Assembly: GCF_003668635.1 (NCBI RefSeq)
Contig: NZ_RCWH01000004.1
Coordinates: 248,001-312,000 of the forward strand
Length of the DNA stretch: 64,000 nt
Direction of reading: 5' to 3'
DNA from: Planomicrobium sp. Y74
GTDB taxonomy: Bacteria > Bacillota > Bacilli > Bacillales_A > Planococcaceae
The position numbers and the translations under genes were made by a program. The notes under the pieces were generated by a model. That model was not told the origin of the DNA and searched no databases. It worked only from the letters and a program-made list of their open reading frames with translations. Shown one piece after another: positions 45,735-53,573 of this stretch; within the stretch, counting starts at the first letter, position 1, and each line of letters opens with the position of its first letter.

Positions 45735-46667
45735 CTAATCATCAAAACGTTCGAGTAAACTCAGCAAGTATTCGTCAAGACGGTGGCGGATCAATTCATC
45801 AGACAAACCTGTCATGCCAAGTGCTGTCCATCCTCCATACACTTTTGGAGGACCATCCAATGTATCCGTTAAAGACAACAAATCCCAGTAAGGGTCGTAT
45901 CGAAAACTGTCGCCTGCATATTTGATATATGCTTCCAGAAACTTATCTGCTGCTGTGAGGCCGTATAATTGGGTCAAATTCACCCGGCAATGGCCAATAT
46001 CCACTCCTACTGGACCGCGGCAGGCATTCACCCAATCCACAACACCGGATATCTTTCCATCCTGCCAAAGAATATTTCCCGGATGATAGTCACGGTGTAT
46101 AAAGCAAAAATCTGCCTTCGGACGGACTCCTGCTACAATATAAAACGCACGCATCCAATCATCTTGGAACTTAGACCACAAAGGTCTCTCCAACCTTAAC
46201 GCATCGTTATAGGAAAAATACTCATATTCGAAGCTTTCGGCTTTCTGCTGATGAATCCTGGTTAAACACTCAGCCATCTTATCCAGCCAATCATCCGTAT
46301 CAGAAGGCTGAAAAATGGTGTCTCCCGGCAATTTCGTCATCAACACTGCAGGCATTCCACACTCCTCCCCGGTCTCATCAAATGCGATAACTTCCGGAGA
46401 AGGAATTATGGTCGAAGTTGCTTGCTGCAGACTTTCCGATTCATGCCTGGCCAAGTCCGGTTCCATCGCCAACCAGTCTTTTTTGTGAAAGAGCCGGAGG
46501 ATTAAATTTTCTTGTTGCTCTCTTTCTTTAAAAGGTATTTCAAAAACAAGCGAAGAAGTGCCCCCTTGCAGCTTCTTTATCCCAGCTGTTTCCACTGGTT
46601 TTTTAATAATTGCTTTCACCCATCCAATACTTTCCGGAGTCGGTTGACTTAAATTTTGGTTATTCAT
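45735..46667 (-). CDS. Aminoglycoside phosphotransferase-family kinase
   Basis: 310 aa with the kinase-like catalytic loop HRDYHPGNILW and metal-binding VVDWVNACRGPVGVDIG. The N-lobe has GGTSSLVFEIPF. APH-family proteins phosphorylate antibiotics or small metabolites; resistance cannot be assumed. Start taken as ATG at 46667; a GTG at 46676 is an alternative. Confidence 0.83.
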   Translation of the reverse strand: MNNQNLSQPTPESIGWVKAIIKKPVETAGIKKLQGGTSSLVFEIPFKEREQQENLILRLFHKKDWLAMEPDLARHESESLQQATSTIIPSPEVIAFDETGEECGMPAVLMTKLPGDTIFQPSDTDDWLDKMAECLTRIHQQKAESFEYEYFSYNDALRLERPLWSKFQDDWMRAFYIVAGVRPKADFCFIHRDYHPGNILWQDGKISGVVDWVNACRGPVGVDIGHCRVNLTQLYGLTAADKFLEAYIKYAGDSFRYDPYWDLLSLTDTLDGPPKVYGGWTALGMTGLSDELIRHRLDEYLLSLLERFDD

Positions 46668-46877
46668 AAACCTCACCGCTTTCTTACTGCCGAAGTTGAT
46701 ATTTTTTCTCCATTTTATCTTATACTACATTAATCCAGACTTCATTTCTCAACCATTGCCGTGTGCATCAGCGTTTATACAGGGACCGTACGGGTATGCT
46801 TTTTATATGAAGGAAAAACAGACGAAAACTTCCGGTTTTTCAGCCTGACGCTATAAGTAGAAGGAGGACGCTTATTT

Positions 46878-48185
46878 ATGAAAGTAAAAAAACCGATTCC
46901 AAAAGCAAAAGAGTTCGACAGCACGATGTCTTTAATCAATGAAGGCTTCAATTTCCTGCCAAGCCGCCGCAAAGAATTGGGCTCAGATATTTTCGAAGCA
47001 CGTTTATTGGGCAAAAAATCTCTTTGCATCGCCGGTGAAGAAGCGGCTGCAGTTTTTTATGACAATAAATATTTTAAGCGTGCGGGTGCTGCTCCAAAGC
47101 CCTTGAAGAAGACTTTACTCGGGGAAGGCGGAATCCATGGCCGCGATGGCGAAGACCACCATCACCAGAAGCGCATGTTCTTATCCATGATGACGCCCGA
47201 AAGACTGGAGGACATGAAGCGGATGGCGATAGAAGAGCTGGATAAAAAAGCTTTGCAATGGGAATCCATGGGTGATGTCCTGCTGCTCGATGAAATCGAA
47301 GAAGTCCTGTCGCGGTCTGTTATGAACTGGGCAGGCCTTCCATTAAAAGAAAGCGAAGTGAAGGAGCGGACGCAGGAACTTGTGGCAATGGTGGATTCTT
47401 TTGGCGGTTCCCTCACCCGGTTCAAAGAAGGGGCTGAAGCCCGCAAAAGCCACGAATCATGGCTGAAGGAAATCATCAGCGATATTCGGAAAGGCACCTA
47501 TTCTCCTCCGCCCCATACGGCCGCCTATATTGTAGCGATGCAGAAAAGCCCGGAAGGAAAGTTATTGGATCTGGATATTGCTGCCGTCGACTTGAATAAT
47601 GCCTACAGACCGATAATTGCAGCCGCCTACCTTATTGTTTTCGGAGCTTTGGCCATTCATGAATATCCTGAAATGAAACCGAAATTGCAAGCCGATGAAA
47701 AGAACTTCAGTAAACTATTTGCACAAGAAGTGCGCCGCTATTATCCATTTGCTCCAGCAATGGCGGCAAAAGCGAACCGAGATTTCATCTGGCATGGTTA
47801 TCATGTAAAAGAAGATATGCTGGTTGTACTGGATCTATTCGGCACGAATAGGCATCCGGATCACTGGGAAAACGCCGACGAGTTTATACCAGAACGCTTT
47901 GAAAACTGGAAAGGCAGCCCATTCGCTTTTGTGCCGCAGGGAGGCGGGGATTTCCATGCCGGCCACCGCTGCGCAGGCGAGTGGATGACAGTTATGGTCA
48001 TGCAGGCGTTCTTTAAATATCTGACGGAGAATATTACTTACACCGTTCCTGAACAGGACTTGAGTTACGATATGGCGCGGATGCCGACGATGCCGAAAAG
48101 CCGATTCATCATCAGTGAGGTACAGAGAATCCGTCAGTCACCTGACAATATCACCAACTACCGTCACAGCCAGACAGTCATGTAA
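46878..48185 (+). CDS. CYP152-family fatty-acid peroxygenase/decarboxylase P450
   Basis: 435 aa, closely resembling B. subtilis CypC (YbdT, P450-BSbeta). The haem-thiolate Cys365 is in FVPQGGGDFHAGHRCAGE, and Arg244-Pro245 in NNAYRPIIA provides the fatty-acid carboxylate anchor of H2O2-driven CYP152 enzymes. At the position of BSbeta Gln85 there is His87 (GGIHGRDG), as in the alkene-forming decarboxylase OleT (His85). So it may decarboxylate fatty acids to 1-alkenes besides alpha/beta hydroxylation. AGAAGGAGG precedes the ATG. No redox partner gene is needed or present. Confidence 0.92.
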   Translation: MKVKKPIPKAKEFDSTMSLINEGFNFLPSRRKELGSDIFEARLLGKKSLCIAGEEAAAVFYDNKYFKRAGAAPKPLKKTLLGEGGIHGRDGEDHHHQKRMFLSMMTPERLEDMKRMAIEELDKKALQWESMGDVLLLDEIEEVLSRSVMNWAGLPLKESEVKERTQELVAMVDSFGGSLTRFKEGAEARKSHESWLKEIISDIRKGTYSPPPHTAAYIVAMQKSPEGKLLDLDIAAVDLNNAYRPIIAAAYLIVFGALAIHEYPEMKPKLQADEKNFSKLFAQEVRRYYPFAPAMAAKANRDFIWHGYHVKEDMLVVLDLFGTNRHPDHWENADEFIPERFENWKGSPFAFVPQGGGDFHAGHRCAGEWMTVMVMQAFFKYLTENITYTVPEQDLSYDMARMPTMPKSRFIISEVQRIRQSPDNITNYRHSQTVM

Positions 48186-48211
48186 AAAGCCCTTATTCAA
48201 GGGCTTTTTTC
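48183..48211 (+). terminator. Intrinsic terminator of the CYP152 gene
   Basis: AAAAGCCCTT/AAGGGCTTTTTT stem-loop. Confidence 0.85.
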
Positions 48212-48244
48212 ACGTTTTTTCAGTTCTCAAACTATTACCAAAGG

Positions 48245-49147
48245 TTATACTTTTAACTCACGATGGTCAAAATCAGGTTTCTCGATTTGAATCGTTGTAT
48301 GTTCGATTTTGCAGTTTCCACTGATCAGAGCTATAGCTTCTTTTAATACTTCCTGCTCCTTTGCTTTTTCCTCAATATCCAAATGGCAGGTCAGCAGATC
48401 CATACCGGAAGTGATGGTCCAAATATGGAGATCATGGACATCCAGCACACCTTCAATGTTCATCAGCATCTTTTTTACTTCTGCCATATTGACGGTAACA
48501 GGTGTACCTTCCATCAATATATGCATGCTGTTCTGCAATACACCCCAGGCACTTCTCAAAATCAACAGCGCCACCAACACGGAAATAAGCGGATCCGCAA
48601 CCGTCCAATCGAATAAAAGAATAAGCACCCCTGCAACAATTGCACCGATTGATCCCAGGGCATCGCCAATTACATGAAGGTAGGCACTTTTCATATTCAG
48701 ATTGCCCTCGACATCCGCTTTTCTATTGATCACCCAGGCACTCAGGATATTTGCCACCAGCCCAATACCCGCGATTGCAAGCATCCATCCGCCCATCACT
48801 TCCGGCGGGTTATTAAAACGTTCAACTGCTTCATATATGATAAAACCGGCCATAAGGAAAAGTGTAATTCCATTGAAAAATGCTGCAATGATTTCGAAAC
48901 GATAATAGCCGTAAGTCTTGTTGGCAGAAGCTGCTTTGCCTGCAAACCAAATAGCACCCAGACTCAACAGAAGTGACACGGCGTCAGACAGCATATGGCC
49001 ACTGTCTGCAATAAGTGCCAGACTGTTTGTAAAGAGACCGCCGAAAAATTCCAAAAGCATAATGGAAAACGTAATGATTAAAGCCAGAATCAATGCTTTT
49101 TTATTGCCACTCCTTGCGGTTTCAAATTGCTCGTGATCGTGCCCCAT
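48245..49147 (-). CDS. czcD: CDF-family zinc/cadmium exporter
   Basis: 300 aa with six membrane helices (about 20-210). LIADSGHMLSDAVSLLLSLGA in helix 2 and HVIGDALGSIGAIVAG in helix 5 carry the HxxxD metal sites of Zn/Cd exporters. The C-terminal cytoplasmic domain includes VHDLHIWTITSGMDLLTCHL. GGAAGGGGG precedes the ATG. Single gene; no ArsR-type regulator beside it. Confidence 0.92.
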   Translation of the reverse strand: MGHDHEQFETARSGNKKALILALIITFSIMLLEFFGGLFTNSLALIADSGHMLSDAVSLLLSLGAIWFAGKAASANKTYGYYRFEIIAAFFNGITLFLMAGFIIYEAVERFNNPPEVMGGWMLAIAGIGLVANILSAWVINRKADVEGNLNMKSAYLHVIGDALGSIGAIVAGVLILLFDWTVADPLISVLVALLILRSAWGVLQNSMHILMEGTPVTVNMAEVKKMLMNIEGVLDVHDLHIWTITSGMDLLTCHLDIEEKAKEQEVLKEAIALISGNCKIEHTTIQIEKPDFDHRELKV

Positions 49148-49255
49148 TTCAAATTGCCCCCTTCCTACTTATCGTCATTTTAGCAAAAAAGGTGATTGAC
49201 AGCGAACTCCGGTTCTTATACGATAGGTAAGGAAATTAAATAACCCGGTGACGGG

Positions 49256-49292
49256 AGAGGTTCATAGCATTTCACCCTCTATAAAAAACTAT
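49256..49292 (+). promoter_or_regulatory. PreQ1-I riboswitch aptamer
   Basis: GAGAGGTTC...CACCCTCTATAAAAAACTA is the class I preQ1 H-type pseudoknot pattern: AGAGG pairs with CCTCT and the A-rich tail follows. It lies about 100 nt before queF. Confidence 0.92.
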
Positions 49293-49306
49293 GGATTTTG
49301 AAACTC

Positions 49307-49342
49307 AGCCAAATCCACATGCGATTTGGCTTTTTCTTTTTC
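49307..49342 (+). terminator. Attenuator terminator of the queF riboswitch
   Basis: AGCCAAATC/GATTTGGCT stem followed by TTTTCTTTTT. Upstream GGATTT (49293-49298) can instead pair with AAATCC, giving an antiterminator. Confidence 0.85.
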
Positions 49343-49390
49343 CCGTTTTTATAGCCTCTCCCGAAACTGTATTCGAGGAGGCTTTTTATA

Positions 49391-49885
49391 ATGGCAGGAA
49401 GAAATGAAGATACGTTGGACCACTTAACTTTGCTTGGCAATCAGGACACAAAATATAAATACGAATATGCTCCGGAAGTTCTGGAAGCGATTGATAATAT
49501 GCATACCCGCGATTATTTCGTGAAATTCAATAACCCGGAATTCACTTCACTTTGCCCGCAGACCGGCCAGCCGGATTTTGCAACAATTTACCTGAGCTTT
49601 ATTCCCGATAAGAAATTGGTGGAAAGCAAATCGCTGAAGTTGTATTTCTTCAGTTTCCGCAATCACGGAGATTTCCATGAAGACGTGGTCAATATCATCA
49701 TGAATGACCTTATCGATTTGCTTGACCCCCGTTACATCGAAGTCTGGGGCAAATTCACTCCCCGAGGCGGATTGTCGATCGACCCTTATACCAATTACGG
49801 CAAACCAGGAACAAAATATGAAGAAATGGCATCGTACCGGATGATGAATCACGACATGAATCCTGAAACGATCACCAATCGATAA
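49391..49885 (+). CDS. queF: NADPH-dependent 7-cyano-7-deazaguanine reductase
   Basis: 164 aa, unimodular type-I QueF. The catalytic Cys is in [17 protein letters not shown], with the QueF motif in [21 protein letters not shown]. It reduces preQ0 to preQ1 for queuosine. CGAGGAGGC precedes the ATG. The preQ1 riboswitch upstream provides feedback. Confidence 0.95.
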   Translation: MAGRNEDTLDHLTLLGNQDTKYKYEYAPEVLEAIDNMHTRDYFVKFNNPEFTSLCPQTGQPDFATIYLSFIPDKKLVESKSLKLYFFSFRNHGDFHEDVVNIIMNDLIDLLDPRYIEVWGKFTPRGGLSIDPYTNYGKPGTKYEEMASYRMMNHDMNPETITNR

Positions 49886-49897
49886 GGGGGAATATCC

Positions 49898-50527
49898 ATG
49901 TTGCTTTATTTGAACGGCGCGTTTGTCGGCCTACTGATCCTTTCCAATATCCTGGCAGTGAAATTATTCAGCATTGGGGAGTGGATGGTGCTGCCGGCTG
50001 CAGTCATCGTCTATGTTTTCACCTTCCCAATTACAGACACGATTGCGGAAGTATATGGTAAAGAAGCGGCAAGAAAAACCGTTTTTGCCGGTTTCATCAC
50101 TCAATTGGCGGCTCTGGCTTTCATCTTCTTCGCCATCCATCTGCCGGCTGCTCCATTTTTCGGCGACCAGTCGTCATTTGAATCAATTTTTTCAGCAGGA
50201 TTCCGCGTCACTTTAGCCAGCCTGGTTTCTTATTTCATAAGCCAAAACCTGGATGTTACAATTTTCCACAAATTAAAAGAGCGCCACGGCGAATCCAAAT
50301 TATGGGTCCGCAATAACGCTTCTACGATGGTGAGCCAGCTTGCCGATACAACTATTTTCATCACGATTGCATTTGCGGGAACGATGCCTGCCGGCGCTTT
50401 GATCGGCATGATTGTTACGCAATACCTGTTCAAGTGGATTGTGGCAACTGCAGATACACCGCTTGTCTATTTGCTAGTCAAATTATGCCGCCGCGAACAA
50501 GTTTCCGGCAAGGAAATTTATAGTTAA
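49898..50527 (+). CDS. Queuosine precursor transporter (VUT/YhhQ family)
   Basis: 209 aa with about six membrane helices: ILAVKLFSIGEWMVLPAAVIVYVFTFPITDTIAEVYGKEAARK is the YhhQ/DUF165 signature, and SQLADTTIFI follows. YhhQ-type proteins import preQ0/preQ1. It starts 12 nt after queF, so it shares the preQ1 riboswitch. AAGGGGG precedes the ATG. Repeat C copy 3 lies 14 nt downstream. Confidence 0.9.
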   Translation: MLLYLNGAFVGLLILSNILAVKLFSIGEWMVLPAAVIVYVFTFPITDTIAEVYGKEAARKTVFAGFITQLAALAFIFFAIHLPAAPFFGDQSSFESIFSAGFRVTLASLVSYFISQNLDVTIFHKLKERHGESKLWVRNNASTMVSQLADTTIFITIAFAGTMPAGALIGMIVTQYLFKWIVATADTPLVYLLVKLCRREQVSGKEIYS

Positions 50528-50541
50528 TTAAATACTGAACC

Positions 50542-50717
50542 GATATTCCGCAAAACAGCTTCGAAGACATTAGCCGACGCTTGCGAGGCTAAGTCTTTGC
50601 GACGAAGCAGCGAAGCGATGCAACGACCTTTCATATCTCTAGCGTAGCGATGCAGAGACAGGAGCACATGCTATTCCCCACACTCTCCTGGGAGTCTTCG
50701 CTGTTTTGCTCCATATC
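50542..50717 (+). repeat. Repeat C, copy 3, MITE-like, with nested D core
   Basis: 176 bp. Left end GATATTCCGCAAAACAGC; right end on the other strand GATATGGAGCAAAACAGC. Inside are TCTTTGCGACGAAGCAGCGA (50594-50613) and a GATGCAGAGACAGGAGCA block. No ORF. Orientation opposite to 32436-32597. Confidence 0.78.
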
Positions 50718-50803
50718 TCTAAACTATTTCTATAAAAAAATCCTTCAGCTTTATTAATTGAAAAAGCAGTACCTCTAGTTCAAATAGTATTGGTTGATAG
50801 TAT

Positions 50804-50839
50804 AAAAAGAGGAGAGCCACTTCGGCTCTCCTCTTTTCT
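50804..50839 (-). terminator. Intrinsic terminator of the EEP nuclease genes
   Basis: AAAGAGGAGAGCC/GGCTCTCCTCTTTT stem-loop. Confidence 0.88.
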
Positions 50840-50865
50840 ATCGCTAATATATTCTCAAATCCTCA

Positions 50866-51699
50866 TTAAGCTTTTGCTTTTGAGGTTTTTTTATTTGGCC
50901 GCAAAGCCTGTTTATTTCTTGCCAGCACCAAATCAGCCACGATTGGCAAATGATCAGAAATATCGGTAGAGATTGTTGCAGTCTGTGCAACTTCCATCTC
51001 TGGCCCGAAGAAAATATAATCGATGCGGGTGACGGGCTTCAAATCCACACCCGTCGAGCTGTATGAATGCGGAGCTGGATACGTATAAGCGTCGCCTCTC
51101 TTCATTTTCAGAAAAGCATCCGTGAAATACCGGTTCATTTTACTGATTGGTGAATAGAACGGAGGAGCATTGAAATCCCCCATTACGATGCACGGAAATT
51201 TACTCTTTTGAGTCAACGACAAAATCTCATCGACGCTGAGTTTCAGTTCCTCATCTTTCAATGAAAGATGGGCATTGAATACATTAATGGCCATGTCATC
51301 AATTTCGATGACAGCTTCCAGGACTCCTCGCTGCTCATCATTGCCGTACCATTGTTTTACTGGAGTCATATGATGATTCTTACTGTATGTTATGGGATAT
51401 TTACTTAAAATTGCGTTGCCGTACTGCTGGTTCGGCATCCCTTCCCGGTCGGGGGCATAATCCAGGTTCGCACCATATGCGGTGTACATTCCAAGCCGGT
51501 TCCCCAGCCATTCCACCTGATCCATAAATTGACTCCGTTCCCCGAAGAAACGATCGACTTCCTGCAAGCCAATGACAGTTGCGCAGGAATCTTCAATAAC
51601 AGTAGCCGTCCTCTCAAGATCCGTAATTCCATCCATACCTAAACCGTGGGCGATGTTAAACGACATGACTTTGACAATCGGCGGTTTCCTGTTTTTCAT
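50866..51699 (-). CDS. Endonuclease/exonuclease/phosphatase-family protein, copy 1
   Basis: 277 aa with the EEP metal-dependent motifs: MSFNIAHG, GLQEVD, GDFNAPP and SDHLPIVADL. No signal peptide. It may hydrolyse phosphodiesters in nucleic acid or lipid headgroups. It is paralogous to its upstream neighbour (51824-52579), pointing to a tandem duplication. AAGGAGAG precedes the ATG. Confidence 0.85.
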   Translation of the reverse strand: MKNRKPPIVKVMSFNIAHGLGMDGITDLERTATVIEDSCATVIGLQEVDRFFGERSQFMDQVEWLGNRLGMYTAYGANLDYAPDREGMPNQQYGNAILSKYPITYSKNHHMTPVKQWYGNDEQRGVLEAVIEIDDMAINVFNAHLSLKDEELKLSVDEILSLTQKSKFPCIVMGDFNAPPFYSPISKMNRYFTDAFLKMKRGDAYTYPAPHSYSSTGVDLKPVTRIDYIFFGPEMEVAQTATISTDISDHLPIVADLVLARNKQALRPNKKTSKAKA

Positions 51700-51823
51700 G
51701 CTTCGCTCTCCTTTTTGGTGAACAAACTTAGTTTGCTGATTAAATATAATTGATTTCGAATACAGTATAGCAAGTGACAGAAAAAATTACTGTATCAGCT
51801 GTGTAAAGGTTTGTAAAGAATTG

Positions 51824-52579
51824 TTAACCTTCAGGGTAGAGTTCCAGCACTGCAAGGATAGGTCTATGATCGGAAGCTTCTGTATCAATGGTTTCTGCTT
51901 CAAGCACTTGCCAGTGCCTGCTGTAGAAAATAAAATCGATTTTTTGGCCATGGTCACCTTCTTTTTTATAAGTTTCCGGATGCGAAGCAGGCGCTCCAAA
52001 GACATTATCGAGTTCTTCTTCTATTCGTTTCATATGCGGACTGTTCGGTTCTGCGTTGAAGTCTCCTGTCAACACTGCCGGCAGGTCCTGATTTCTGATG
52101 ATGCTCAGCAATTCTTCGATATTGCGTTCAAGCTGTTTTTCATTCAAAGACAAATGCGTGCTGAAAAAGGCGATTGAGTCCTCATTTATTTCAATGGTCG
52201 CTTCCAGCAACCCTCTTTGTTCACTTTCAGGTCCTTCTTCCAGTTTCTCCAGTAAATGATTTTGGTATTTCCTGATCGGATAACGGCTCAATATCGCGTT
52301 GCCGTAAGCTTGCAGCGGCCATTTGGCATCAGCCGGATGCGCAGTCAAATTCGGTCCGAACGCCACATGCATATTCAGCCTCTTTGACAGCCACTTAACC
52401 TGATCGGTGAAATCGGTCCGTTCCGAGAAATTCTGGTCCACTTCCTGAAGCCCCGCAATATCCACTTCAGCATTTTCGATGACCGAGGCCGTAAGCTCGA
52501 GATCGAGGCGGCCATCTATCGTCAAACCTGAAGAAATATTAAAACTCATTATTCTGAGCGTTGAATCCTTAGCAGTCAT
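51824..52579 (-). CDS. Endonuclease/exonuclease/phosphatase-family protein, copy 2
   Basis: 251 aa with MSFNISSGLTIDGRLDLELTASVIE, GLQEVDQNFSERTDF, GDFNAEPNS and SDHRPILAVLEL. Same domain and order as copy 1, including the D-G-x-x-D-L-E start, but clearly diverged. GGGAGG precedes the ATG. The 124-nt gap to copy 1 holds no terminator, so co-transcription is likely. Confidence 0.85.
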   Translation of the reverse strand: MTAKDSTLRIMSFNISSGLTIDGRLDLELTASVIENAEVDIAGLQEVDQNFSERTDFTDQVKWLSKRLNMHVAFGPNLTAHPADAKWPLQAYGNAILSRYPIRKYQNHLLEKLEEGPESEQRGLLEATIEINEDSIAFFSTHLSLNEKQLERNIEELLSIIRNQDLPAVLTGDFNAEPNSPHMKRIEEELDNVFGAPASHPETYKKEGDHGQKIDFIFYSRHWQVLEAETIDTEASDHRPILAVLELYPEG

Positions 52580-52684
52580 TTAGGCGGCCTCCCTTTTTAT
52601 CAGCTTTTCCCCGTCAGCATTATATGAAACTAGCTGTGGAACAATATTTCAAATTTTATGCAAATAAAAGGTTAGGCTGATAAA

Positions 52685-52712
52685 TAAAAAAGCCGCGAAT
52701 AAAATTCGCAGC
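52685..52712 (-). terminator. Intrinsic terminator of the TipAS regulator gene
   Basis: Minus-strand GGCTGCGAAT/ATTCGCGGC stem followed by TTTTTT. Confidence 0.8.
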
Positions 52713-52731
52713 CATACATCATTTTATTTCC

Positions 52732-53511
52732 TTATTCAAAAGAATTCTCTTGCTCCATCCCGGTATACACCAGAATCGCATCACGCAAAAATTTCGCGCC
52801 GCCCTCGCATGCCTTGTCATAATAAGCGGCAAAACGCTCGTCATCGACATACATCTGTGCGAGCCCCGCATGCGCCTCTTTGCTGTAAGTTGGCCAGGTG
52901 AACGACAGCCACTCCTTATGGAGAGCAGCCGTTTTCTGCGCCAATTCCGAAGAAGGATCTCCTGTTTCACATGCTTCTGCAAGCTTACTCAGCACTTCCT
53001 TCTCCAGGCTTTTGAACTCTTCGTATTTCTCTTCCCTCATATTGAGCATTTTCGCGTTCGACTTATCGATCGTGGCGTCGCCGTATTTTCCGCGAACTTC
53101 TTCTCCATATTGCTGCTCGTTGTCATCGATCAGTTTCTGCTTGAACCCTTTGAATTTTTCATTGTCAGCCATTGTGCTCTTCCCTTCTGCTGCGGAAATT
53201 GTGTATTCCACATTAGTGATCAGGAGATCCAGCTGCCGGCGCCGGGCGAGAAGTTTCTCACGGGGCATCCGGAGTGCGGCCGGTCCGTCGAAAGAGGGAT
53301 TCGAAATGACTTTTTGGATGCTGTCCAGGTCCAGTCCGAGCTCTCGGTAAAAAAGAATCTGCTGCAGCTTATCGACTTCTTTACTGCCGTATATCCGGTA
53401 GCCGGATGAATTTTTTCTGGCTGGTTCCAATAATCCGATTTCATCGTAATAACGGAGAGTCCTCGTACTCACTCCCGCCATCCGCGCCAACTTCTGAACG
53501 GTATATTCCAT
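52732..53511 (-). CDS. MerR-family regulator with TipAS antibiotic-recognition domain
   Basis: 259 aa. MerR winged helix (1-70: YTVQKLARMAGVSTRTLRYYDEIGLLEPARKNSSGYRIY), a linking coiled coil (about 75-115), then a C-terminal TipAS domain (about 140-255; HKEWLSFTWPTYSKEAHAGLAQMYVDDERFAAYYD). Such regulators bind peptide antibiotics or other drugs. Start at 53511 after CAGGAGGTGAGG. Its own promoter with a MerR-type operator lies directly upstream, and the drug exporter BmrA is the next gene upstream. Confidence 0.92.
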   Translation of the reverse strand: MEYTVQKLARMAGVSTRTLRYYDEIGLLEPARKNSSGYRIYGSKEVDKLQQILFYRELGLDLDSIQKVISNPSFDGPAALRMPREKLLARRRQLDLLITNVEYTISAAEGKSTMADNEKFKGFKQKLIDDNEQQYGEEVRGKYGDATIDKSNAKMLNMREEKYEEFKSLEKEVLSKLAEACETGDPSSELAQKTAALHKEWLSFTWPTYSKEAHAGLAQMYVDDERFAAYYDKACEGGAKFLRDAILVYTGMEQENSFE

Positions 53512-53533
53512 CTCCTCACCTCCTGATGAGTCC

Positions 53534-53564
53534 ACATTACACCTTTACGCTGCGTCAAGGTCAA
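53534..53564 (-). promoter_or_regulatory. MerR-type promoter/operator of the TipAS gene
   Basis: On the minus strand TTGACC (53564-53559) and TAATGT (53539-53534) are 19 nt apart, the over-long spacer typical of MerR activators. The spacer lies in the 21-bp dyad ACCTT.ACGC.GCGT.AAGGT (53541-53561). This predicts autoregulation by ligand-bound TipAS protein. Confidence 0.8.
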
Positions 53565-53573
53565 GCATTAATG

